Shown here piece after piece: positions 1 through 5,896 of a DNA stretch of 7,639 bases (the first letter of the stretch is position 1; the number at the start of each line of letters is the position of its first letter). Below the pieces are notes generated by a model. That model saw only the letters and a list, made by a program, of their open reading frames with translations. It was not told where the DNA came from and did not search any database. The DNA lies in assembly GCA_012274205.1 (NCBI GenBank), contig JAAOZY010000176.1, positions 1 through 7,639 on the forward strand, read 5' to 3'. This DNA comes from Betaproteobacteria bacterium. GTDB lineage: Bacteria; Pseudomonadota; Gammaproteobacteria; Burkholderiales; SG8-39. The position numbers and the translations under genes were made by a program.

Positions 1-1
1 C

Positions 2-439
2 GACGACCAGGGCCGGCTGCTGCAGCGCCATCCGGTTTCGACTTCAAAGAATGGCGCGGGCGAACTCAAGGACAGCTACTGTACGCCACGCGGCAGACAC
101 ATCATCCGCGCCAGGATCGGCGCCGGTGCCGCCGAGAACACGATATTTGCCGGACGCCGGCCCACCGGGGAGATTTACACACCCGGGCTCGGAGAACGCC
201 ATCCCGGGCGCGATTGGATGCTCACGCGCATCCTGTGGTTGTCGGGCTGCGAGCCGGGCTTTAACCGGCTGGGCCAAGTGGATACGATGCAGCGCTACAT
301 CTATATCCACGGCAGCCCTGACAGCGCCGCCATGGGCAAGCCCGGCTCCATAGGCTGCATCCGCATGCGCAACCGCGACATCATCGCGCTGTTCGACGCG
401 GTTCCGGCCGGCACGCCGGTGGAGATCGTCGAGGCTTGA
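2..439 (+). CDS. L,D-transpeptidase, YkuD family (5'-partial)
   Basis: The reading frame is open from the left edge and ends at TGA 437-439, giving 145 visible residues; the start codon lies outside the window. Family members of this short type are about 150-165 aa (from memory), so probably only 10-20 residues are missing. YkuD-domain enzymes form 3-3 cross-links in peptidoglycan or attach proteins to it through a catalytic cysteine. The visible hallmarks are PVSTSKNG (visible residues 11-18), CTPRGRH (27-33), the glycine after an active-site histidine (H103-G104) and the catalytic signature S115-I-G-C118-I-R120. The usual histidine just before GC is isoleucine here, but that position varies in the family and Cys118 and Arg120 are intact. 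Whether a signal peptide exists cannot be judged from this fragment. The gene converges on mtnA with a 28-nt gap in which I see no convincing terminator. Family assignment is firm; the physiological substrate is unknown. Confidence 0.9.
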   Translation, partial: DDQGRLLQRHPVSTSKNGAGELKDSYCTPRGRHIIRARIGAGAAENTIFAGRRPTGEIYTPGLGERHPGRDWMLTRILWLSGCEPGFNRLGQVDTMQRYIYIHGSPDSAAMGKPGSIGCIRMRNRDIIALFDAVPAGTPVEIVEA

Positions 440-467
440 CCTTCGCGGCGCGCGGGCTGGCCCGGGT

Positions 468-1523
468 CTAGCGGCCGAACAGCGCGACGATTTTCGCGGC
501 ATCGGGCCGCTCGATCACGCCTTTCTCGGTGATAAGCCCGGTAATCAGCTCCGCCGGCGTGACGTCGAAGGCCGGGTTCACGACCAGCACGCCCTCGGGC
601 GCCCAGCGCATGCCGCGAAAGCCGGTGACCTCGGATGCGTCGCGCTGTTCGATCGGGATGCCGCTGCCATCCGCAATCGCGAGGTCTATGGTGGAAAGCG
701 GCGCCGCCACGTAGAACGGAATGCCGTGGCGCCGCGCCAGAACGGCTACGGTGTAGGTGCCGATCTTGTTCGCCGTATCGCCGTTGGCGGCAATGCGGTC
801 GGCGCCGACTACGACGACGTCGACGCGCCCAAGCTGCATCAGGTGGCCTGCCATATTGTCGGTAGCGAGCGTCACCGGGATCTTCTCCTGCACCATCTCC
901 CAGGCGGTCAGGCGCGCGCCCTGCAGGTAGGGCCGGGTTTCGTTGGCGATCACGCTGACATGCTTGCCCGCGTCGCGTGCCGAGCGGATCACGCCCAGGG
1001 CAGTGCCATGGCCCGCGGTAGCGAGGGCGCCGGCATTGCAGTGGGTCATGATGCGCGCGCCATCGGCGATGAGCGCGGCGCCATGGCGCCCCATCGCGCG
1101 ATTGATCTCGACGTCATCGCTGTGCATCTGCCGCGCCAGGTCGAGCAGCGCGGCGGCCTCGGCCGGGACCGTGCCATCGCGCATGCGCACATGGCAGTCG
1201 CGCATGCGCTTTATCGCCCAGAACAGGTTGACCGCAGTCGGGCGGCTTGCCGCCAGCACTTCGAACGCGCCTTCCAGGGCTGCATCGAAGTGCTGCCGCG
1301 ATGCAGCGGCGTGGCGCTGCGCCTCTACCGCCGCACCGTAGGCTGCAGTGCAGCCGATCGCCGGTGCACCGCGCACCACCATGCCGCGAATCGCCGCCGC
1401 CGTCTGCTCTGCGGTTTCGCAGGCAACATATTCGAATTCCAGCGGCAGGCGCCGCTGGTCGATGAGTTCCAGTCTCCCGTCGCGCCAGCGAAGGGTCTCT
1501 ACGTTTAGGTTTTCGACTTGCAT
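468..1523 (-). CDS. mtnA: S-methyl-5-thioribose-1-phosphate isomerase (MtnA)
   Basis: This 351-aa protein has the full length and all hallmarks of MtnA, an eIF2B-alpha-like sugar-phosphate isomerase. It converts 5-methylthioribose 1-phosphate to 5-methylthioribulose 1-phosphate in the cytoplasm, and some family members act on 5-deoxyribose 1-phosphate. Visible motifs are VVRGAPAIG (residues 49-57), THCNAGALAT (160-169) with catalytic Cys162, ETRPYLQGARLTAWEM (195-210), ATDNMAGHLM (220-229) and GADRIAANGDTANKIGT (240-256) with catalytic Asp242. The ATG lies 4 nt after the stop of the aldolase/dehydrogenase gene. A possible Shine-Dalgarno AAAGGG lies 12 nt upstream, inside the end of that gene, so the two are almost certainly co-transcribed and translationally coupled. 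No mtnB, mtnC or mtnD follows within the window; the next gene downstream converges. The aldolase partner suggests that the ketose phosphate is cleaved rather than dehydrated. The enzyme family is very sure; whether the substrate is the methylthio or the deoxy sugar is open. Confidence 0.95.
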   Translation of the reverse strand: MQVENLNVETLRWRDGRLELIDQRRLPLEFEYVACETAEQTAAAIRGMVVRGAPAIGCTAAYGAAVEAQRHAAASRQHFDAALEGAFEVLAASRPTAVNLFWAIKRMRDCHVRMRDGTVPAEAAALLDLARQMHSDDVEINRAMGRHGAALIADGARIMTHCNAGALATAGHGTALGVIRSARDAGKHVSVIANETRPYLQGARLTAWEMVQEKIPVTLATDNMAGHLMQLGRVDVVVVGADRIAANGDTANKIGTYTVAVLARRHGIPFYVAAPLSTIDLAIADGSGIPIEQRDASEVTGFRGMRWAPEGVLVVNPAFDVTPAELITGLITEKGVIERPDAAKIVALFGR

Positions 1524-1527
1524 GATC

Positions 1528-3498
1528 TCAGATCACCCTTTCGTTGCCGCCGTCCACCGGCACCTGGGCCGCGGTCGTCTTGGCGAACAGCGGACCGCAC
1601 ATCTCCGCCGCAAGCTCGGCCACATCGCTGCTCCTGACCTCGGTCTTGAGCACGTTATTGGTCTTGTATGCGTCCACCGACAGGCCGTAATGCTGCGCAC
1701 GCTGCGCCAGCACCTCCTCGGTCCAGATGCCGGTGTCGAATACGGCGTTGGGGTGCAGCGAGTTGATGCGTATGCCTTCCGCACCCCATTCCAGCGCGGC
1801 CACGCGGGCGAGCTGATTGAGTGCGGCCTTGGAGGCAGAGTAGGCCGCTGCGCCGGGACCGGGCGCAGGCACGTTCTTCGAGCCGATGACCACCACGCGC
1901 CCGCCCCTGGGGGCGAGCTTGAGCAGCGGATGGCAGGCACGCAGCAGCACCAGGTTGGCGTCGAGGTTGATCGCCATGACGCGCCGCCATTCTTCGGTCG
2001 AGAGTTCGGCTATCTTTCGGGTCGCCGCGAATATGCCCGCGTTGAGCACCAGCATATCCAGACCGCCGTAGGCCAGGGCCGCGCGTTCCAGCGCAGCGCT
2101 GATGGCATGCTCGTCAGTCAGGTCACAGCGCAGGCCGAGAAAATCCTTGCGCCGGTAAATCGTCTCGATCGCCGGATTGATGTCGAGTCCGACCACCGCT
2201 GCGCCGCGTGCGAGCAGCGCATCGACGCAGGCCTTGCCTATGCCGGAGGCCGCGCCCGTGACCAGCGCAATTTCCCCTGCAAACAGCGGCGGCTTGCCGC
2301 CCTTCCTCAGTTTGGCCTGCTCTAGATCCCAGTATTCAACCTCGAACAATTCGCGCTGGGACAGGGCGCGGTAGTCGCCCAGAGCCTGTGCGCGCTGCAT
2401 CACCTGCATGCTGTGCTGGTACAGCTCGGCGACAATGGCTGCGTCTTTCGCGCTTCTGCCGGCCGCGGCCATGCCGAAGGCGGGATCGAGCACCAGGCGC
2501 GGCGCCGGGTCGAGCATCGTTTTGGGCTCCCTGGCCTGGGTCGCCTGTTCGTCGAAATAGACGCGGTAGTCGCGTGCATAGGCGCCGACATCGGTGCCGA
2601 GCATGGGAATCCGTTTGGTGCGGATGATATGGTCTGGCGTGACCGGTCCCTGCTGCGACAATTCCATCAGGTCGTCACGCCGCGCGAACGCCAGGGACTG
2701 CGCATCGCTATGCGTTGCCAGGAGCATGGGCGCGCCGGCAAGCGCCGAAATATTGCAGCGCAGCCGGGCCTGCTCGAGCATATCGATGCGCGCCGGCTCC
2801 CGCGGGCGCGGCGGCAGATCCCAGGCTCCCTGCGCTTTCAGGTAAGTCTCGGCGCGGCTCACCAGATCGATCATGCGCTCGTAGGACAGCCGGGCGCTGT
2901 CGCCGAAGGAAAAGATGCCGTGGTTCAGCAGCACCATGCCGATGGTGTTGCGGCCGGCCTGACGCGGATACTCCTGCGCGCACAGACGGGCGAGATCGAA
3001 GCCGGGCATGACATAGGGAATGATCACCATCGCGTCGCCGTAGATCTCGCGGATGCGCCGTTCGCCGTCGGACGTGTCGGTAACGGCCAGCACCGCGTCG
3101 GCGTGAGTATGGTCGACGAACTTGTGCGGCAGGATCGCATGCAGAATGGTTTCGACCGAGGGCGCAGGGGCCGTGGCCTGCAGCAGATGTGTCGCCAGCT
3201 GGTTCACCATCTGCGTGTCGGACAGCGTATCGAGATGCGCCAGGCGCTGCAGATAATCAAGCTGCACCGGCGCGAACCCCGCCGCCTCGATTGTCTCCAG
3301 ATCCCAGCCGCTGCCCTTGATGTAGAGCACGTCTGCATCCGCGCCGAACAGGTCTTTCTGCCTCAGCTTGACCGAGGTATTGCCGCCGCCATGCAGCACC
3401 AGTGTCTTGTCGCGGCCGAGCAGGCGCGAAGTATAGACGCGCAGCTCGAGTTCATCGCGGCATTGCGCCGCCTCCTTGTCGTCCCACAGGCTGTGCAT
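1528..3498 (-). CDS. Bifunctional class II aldolase / short-chain dehydrogenase
   Basis: This 656-aa fusion joins a class II (zinc) aldolase-like half to a Rossmann short-chain dehydrogenase. In the aldolase half (about residues 20-395), E116 in PSVET, H130 and H132 in DHTHAD, and H193 in LNHG match the catalytic Glu and zinc ligands of fuculose/rhamnulose-1-phosphate aldolases. In the dehydrogenase half (about 405-656), the nucleotide motif TGAASGIG spans 414-421, D439 after the second strand points to NAD(H) rather than NADP(H), and NAG is at 486-488. S540 with Y553-x-x-x-K557 forms the complete active site. The architecture resembles the RhaEW/YuxG family, where rhamnulose-1-phosphate aldolase is fused to a predicted lactaldehyde dehydrogenase. 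Here the co-transcribed mtnA argues for 5-methylthioribulose or 5-deoxyribulose 1-phosphate as substrate, giving dihydroxyacetone phosphate plus an aldehyde that the second domain would handle. The start is supported by GAGGGTG 4 nt upstream and a TATAAT box. Architecture is sure; substrate is inferred. Confidence 0.93.
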   Translation of the reverse strand: MHSLWDDKEAAQCRDELELRVYTSRLLGRDKTLVLHGGGNTSVKLRQKDLFGADADVLYIKGSGWDLETIEAAGFAPVQLDYLQRLAHLDTLSDTQMVNQLATHLLQATAPAPSVETILHAILPHKFVDHTHADAVLAVTDTSDGERRIREIYGDAMVIIPYVMPGFDLARLCAQEYPRQAGRNTIGMVLLNHGIFSFGDSARLSYERMIDLVSRAETYLKAQGAWDLPPRPREPARIDMLEQARLRCNISALAGAPMLLATHSDAQSLAFARRDDLMELSQQGPVTPDHIIRTKRIPMLGTDVGAYARDYRVYFDEQATQAREPKTMLDPAPRLVLDPAFGMAAAGRSAKDAAIVAELYQHSMQVMQRAQALGDYRALSQRELFEVEYWDLEQAKLRKGGKPPLFAGEIALVTGAASGIGKACVDALLARGAAVVGLDINPAIETIYRRKDFLGLRCDLTDEHAISAALERAALAYGGLDMLVLNAGIFAATRKIAELSTEEWRRVMAINLDANLVLLRACHPLLKLAPRGGRVVVIGSKNVPAPGPGAAAYSASKAALNQLARVAALEWGAEGIRINSLHPNAVFDTGIWTEEVLAQRAQHYGLSVDAYKTNNVLKTEVRSSDVAELAAEMCGPLFAKTTAAQVPVDGGNERVI

Positions 3499-3502
3499 GA
3501 CT

Positions 3503-3528
3503 CACCCTCGAAGTAGGCGCGTATTATA
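3503..3528 (-). promoter_or_regulatory. Likely promoter -10 and ribosome-binding site of the aldolase-mtnA operon
   Basis: Read on the minus strand, 3528-3523 is TATAAT, a perfect -10 hexamer in GC-rich DNA. The Shine-Dalgarno GAGGGTG (3509-3503) lies 4 nt before the ATG at 3498. Transcription from this box would begin near 3516 and leave a leader of roughly 18 nt. No good -35 hexamer is present at 16-18 nt spacing, so the promoter may be weak or activator-dependent. The call rests only on motif match and position. Confidence 0.5.
3522..3527 (+). promoter_or_regulatory. Possible -10 box of the GNAT gene, overlapping the divergent -10
   Basis: TATTAT on the plus strand matches the -10 consensus at 5 of 6 positions and shares five bases with the minus-strand TATAAT box. 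A start 7 nt downstream would fall at about 3534, immediately before the ATG at 3535, which would make the GNAT message leaderless or nearly so. No -35 match is visible. The gene could instead be transcribed from a promoter further left, inside the aldolase gene. Confidence 0.3.
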
Positions 3529-3534
3529 ACCGCC

Positions 3535-3975
3535 ATGACTGCACCGACATTCAGCGTGCGCCTGTGCGACTGGGATAGGGCTCGTGCCCATGCAGGACAC
3601 ATACGCGAGCTCGTGTTCGTGCGCGAGCAGGGCGTACCGGCGGAGATCGAAATGGACGCGCAGGACGCGCAGTGCGAGCATGCGCTGGCCTATGGCGAGG
3701 ACGGCACGGCGCTCGGAACGGGGCGCCTGCTGCCCGACGGCCATGTCGGGCGCATGGCGGTACTGAAGCAATGGCGCGGCCAAGGCGTAGGTGCGCTGCT
3801 GCTGCAGGTGCTGGTGGAGCGTGCCCGTGCCCGCGGCGACGCGGCGGTGCGCCTGAATGCGCAGACCACGGCGGCCGGATTCTACCGGCGCTATGGCTTC
3901 GAAGTGTCCGGTCCCGGGTTCATCGAGGCGGGCATACCCCACGTACCGATGCAGCGCCAGCTCAAGTCCGGCTGA
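3535..3975 (+). CDS. GNAT family N-acetyltransferase (YjcF/ElaA-like)
   Basis: This 146-aa single-domain protein is a predicted cytoplasmic acetyl-CoA-dependent acetyltransferase. It shows FVREQGVPAEIEMDAQD (residues 28-44), the strand GHVGRMAVL (69-77), the pyrophosphate-binding loop R81-G-Q-G-V-G86 and the C-terminal FYRRYGFEVSG (116-126) followed by EAGIPHVPM (131-139). This order is typical of the small YjcF/ElaA-like branch, whose acceptor substrates are mostly unknown, so no substrate is proposed. The ATG at 3535 is chosen because homology begins directly after it, but there is no Shine-Dalgarno in the 20 nt upstream; only GTAGG about 20 nt away is purine-rich. The gene is divergent from the aldolase operon with 36 nt between start codons. 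Its last 14 nt overlap, tail to tail, the end of the NRDE-family gene. It may simply be an unrelated passenger between the two minus-strand operons. Confidence 0.87.
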   Translation: MTAPTFSVRLCDWDRARAHAGHIRELVFVREQGVPAEIEMDAQDAQCEHALAYGEDGTALGTGRLLPDGHVGRMAVLKQWRGQGVGALLLQVLVERARARGDAAVRLNAQTTAAGFYRRYGFEVSGPGFIEAGIPHVPMQRQLKSG

Positions 3976-4729
3976 TGCTGAAATGCATGCTGACCGTGGC
4001 ACCGGTGGCGCCGCCTTGCAAAATGGTGCGTTCGCTGAAGCTGACGCCGCCGTCGCGCCCGAAAATCACGGCGGTGGAGGCGCGCGTGCCGTACTGAGGT
4101 GACACGATCAGCGCCGGCGCCAGGACGCGTTCCATTTCGATGCCGATGCCGGTGTCCGGCAGCTCGCCTTCCGCCGCGGGTTCACGGTCATGCAGCAAGT
4201 CCAGCAGCGCCTCGGTGCTCGGCTCGTCCGCCAGCGCCGCCCGCAGCCGCGCCTTGCCGCGCTCTACTTTCGGCCAGGGCGTATCCAGCAGGTGGTTCGA
4301 CAGGCCGTGGATCCCCGGGGATACTTCCTGCACGGCGCCGCCGCGGCTGGAGAAAAAGAAAACGCCATCGACGTCGCCGGCGAGCAGGTTGAAGCCGTTA
4401 TAGTGATGCGCGCGCCCCGCGATTGTCTCCAGATAGACACGCGGCTCCTCGCCTGAAACGAGGAATTCGCTCACCAGGGTGCCGCGCGAGGGGGCTTCGA
4501 TCTTGCGTTCGCGCGGATCGCGGAAATTGGTGAGCGCGGCAAAACGGCCCGCGCGCGTGATGCCGAGCCAGGTGCCCATGCATTCCAGGTCGCGTCCGGC
4601 GAGGATGTCCGGATGGTCTTCCCAGTACGCCGCCTTAGCCGCAGGCCGCCGGTAGTATTCGTCGCGATTCGCCGCGATCACCAGCGGATACTCGGGGTGC
4701 GCGCCGCGCGCGAACAGGATCAGGCACAT
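3962..4729 (-). CDS. NRDE family protein (TANGO2 homologue)
   Basis: This is a 255-aa member of the NRDE/TANGO2 family, starting with MCLILF. The namesake ANRDE lies at residues 20-24, followed by GTWLGI (52-57), ALTNFRDP (65-72), SRGTLVSEFL (81-90), YNGFNLL (110-116), GLSNHLLDTPWPKVERGK (142-159) and YGTRAST (213-219). Cys2 is conserved in the family and has prompted the idea of an N-terminal-nucleophile-like fold, which is not proven by this sequence. The animal homologue TANGO2 has been linked to heme movement and lipid metabolism; the bacterial role is not established. The frame stays open 50 codons further upstream, but ATG 4729 is chosen because homology starts exactly there and TGAGG sits 8 nt before it. 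That Shine-Dalgarno contains the stop codon of ygfZ, 10 nt away, so the two genes are very probably co-transcribed and coupled. Confidence 0.9.
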   Translation of the reverse strand: MCLILFARGAHPEYPLVIAANRDEYYRRPAAKAAYWEDHPDILAGRDLECMGTWLGITRAGRFAALTNFRDPRERKIEAPSRGTLVSEFLVSGEEPRVYLETIAGRAHHYNGFNLLAGDVDGVFFFSSRGGAVQEVSPGIHGLSNHLLDTPWPKVERGKARLRAALADEPSTEALLDLLHDREPAAEGELPDTGIGIEMERVLAPALIVSPQYGTRASTAVIFGRDGGVSFSERTILQGGATGATVSMHFSISRT

Positions 4730-4737
4730 CGCAGCAG

Positions 4738-4742
4738 CCTCA
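4738..4742 (-). promoter_or_regulatory. Ribosome-binding site of the NRDE gene, overlapping the ygfZ stop
   Basis: On the minus strand the sequence TGAGG combines the TGA stop of ygfZ with a GAGG Shine-Dalgarno core, 8 nt before the ATG at 4729. It decides the NRDE start against the longer open frame and suggests that ribosomes ending ygfZ re-initiate on the next gene. Confidence 0.6.
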
Positions 4743-5774
4743 GGCGAGCGCGTACGGCAGGGGCTCGAGGCGCAGCGGCGGCCCGCCTGCGCAACCGGCA
4801 TGCAGCGTCCCCTGCGCGATGCTCGATGTCTGCACCACTGCCAGCAGGTCGTAACCGCCGCCGGGTGCCGGCTGCGCATTCACCACCATGCCGCTCGCCT
4901 GGCCATCGAGCTCGCTGCTGAACACGCTGTCGCCGGCCTGCGGCGGCACGGCGGCATCGACGTGCGCAAGCACCATGCGGCGCTTGAGCTGGCCGAGGTA
5001 TTGGGTGCGCGCGACGATTTCCTGCCCCGGGTAGCAGCCTTTCTGAAAATTCACCGCGCCTATGAGTTCCATGTTGGCCATCTGCGGCACGAACTGCTCC
5101 TGCGTTGCAGCGCCGATCAATGGCAGGCCGTTGCGGATTTCCAGCCATTCCCAACAGGCGGCACCCACCGGCTGCAGCGATGCCGCCAGCTTGTCCCACA
5201 GCGTTTCCGCCGAGTCCCGACTCGCCACCAGCTGAAAGCGCCCACCGGGCAGGGCGATCAGCGTGCCCTTGAGCGGATCGCGCACGAGCTCGTGCGCCTG
5301 CTGCGGCAGGACCGGAAAAATATCCTTCAACGCGGCCGCGGCCGCGCCGCCAGCCAGTCCCATGACCGGATACACATCGCTCACATCGGCCAGCGCGACC
5401 TTGGCGCGCAGTATGAACATGCCCAGTCGTTTTTGCACCGGCGGCTGCAGCGACCGCGCGAGCTGCAGGAAATAGCTTTCATTTTCGCGCCACAGCAGCA
5501 GATTGGCGAGCATGCGTCCCTTGGCCGAACAATACGCCGCATATTCACTGCGGCCGGGTGCGAGTTGTCTTACGTCGTTGCTGAGCTGTCCATGCAGGAA
5601 AGACCGCGCATCCGCGCCGCTGCAGGCGATCAGCCCCAGATGGGTGAGCGGGGCAAGGATGGCGCCATCGCGCGCGGCGCGCCGCTCCGCCGCGGCATCG
5701 CCGAAATCGCCAACCGCGCCGGCCTCAATGCGTGCCCCGCGTCGGCGCAGGAAAGCCTGCCAGTCAGAACTCAT
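4740..5774 (-). CDS. ygfZ: YgfZ, folate-binding Fe-S cluster / tRNA-modification factor
   Basis: This 344-aa protein belongs to the GcvT-like YgfZ/IBA57 family, which uses tetrahydrofolate to help assemble or repair iron-sulfur enzymes, including the tRNA methylthiotransferase MiaB. The signature K-G-C-Y-P-G-Q is at residues 245-251, with the family's essential cysteine at Cys247, followed by EIVARTQYLGQLKRR (252-266). Other conserved stretches are FLHGQLSNDV (59-68), AAYCSAKGRMLA (79-90) and WEWLEIRNGLPLIG (208-221). The length is close to E. coli YgfZ (326 aa). The frame is open 44 codons further upstream to 5906, but that extension crosses the mltG start and reads unlike the family. ATG 5774 begins the conserved region and has AAAGGG 9 nt upstream. 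The gene is first in a two-gene operon with the NRDE gene and divergent from mltG. Two perfect GC-rich palindromes lie inside it (5280-5297 and 5331-5346). Confidence 0.95.
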   Translation of the reverse strand: MSSDWQAFLRRRGARIEAGAVGDFGDAAAERRAARDGAILAPLTHLGLIACSGADARSFLHGQLSNDVRQLAPGRSEYAAYCSAKGRMLANLLLWRENESYFLQLARSLQPPVQKRLGMFILRAKVALADVSDVYPVMGLAGGAAAAALKDIFPVLPQQAHELVRDPLKGTLIALPGGRFQLVASRDSAETLWDKLAASLQPVGAACWEWLEIRNGLPLIGAATQEQFVPQMANMELIGAVNFQKGCYPGQEIVARTQYLGQLKRRMVLAHVDAAVPPQAGDSVFSSELDGQASGMVVNAQPAPGGGYDLLAVVQTSSIAQGTLHAGCAGGPPLRLEPLPYALA

Positions 5775-5783
5775 GCGCAATCG

Positions 5784-5789
5784 CCCTTT
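5784..5789 (-). promoter_or_regulatory. Ribosome-binding site of ygfZ
   Basis: On the minus strand AAAGGG lies 9 nt before ATG 5774. It supports this internal start over the open frame that reaches back to 5906. Confidence 0.55.
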
Positions 5790-5840
5790 GGTACATGGAT
5801 TATGAGTAAAGTATGCGCGATAATGCGCAATCCAAGCAGC

Positions 5841-5847
5841 TATTATA
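5841..5847. promoter_or_regulatory. Shared AT-rich core of the ygfZ/mltG divergent promoter region
   Basis: The 122-nt region 5775-5896 separates the divergent starts of ygfZ and mltG. TATTATA at 5841-5847 reads TATAAT (perfect -10) on the minus strand at 5847-5842 and TATTAT (5 of 6) on the plus strand at 5841-5846. The leaders would be about 60 nt for ygfZ and about 44 nt for mltG. No convincing -35 hexamer is seen on either strand. A second minus-strand candidate, CATAAT (5804-5799), lies closer to ygfZ. The region also holds repeats of ATGCGC at 5813 and 5823, with a third copy at the ygfZ start (5773). No terminator or riboswitch is visible. Confidence 0.4.
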
Positions 5848-5896
5848 GCGTCCGGAAACTCCCGCTTACCCCCGGCACGGATGGACGCCCAAACGA

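Noticed and set aside
453..464. A small hairpin (CGGG-CTGG-CCCG) between the L,D-transpeptidase gene and mtnA as a terminator.
   Set aside because: The stem is only 4 bp and no T-run follows on either strand, so this is not convincing.
726..3516. Long plus-strand open frames opposite mtnA and the aldolase-dehydrogenase gene (726-1508, 1348-2325, 2413-3516).
   Set aside because: They lie antisense to genes with complete catalytic motifs, show no recognisable domain, and are the usual by-product of GC-rich codon use.
3672..4102. Arg- and Ala-rich plus-strand frames overlapping the GNAT and NRDE genes.
   Set aside because: They are out-of-frame readings of GC-rich coding DNA with no motif and no ribosome-binding site.
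4730..4879. A 50-residue N-terminal extension of the NRDE protein inside ygfZ.
   Set aside because: The family begins at MCLILF, and the extension is the out-of-frame ygfZ sequence, rich in Arg, Ala and Cys.
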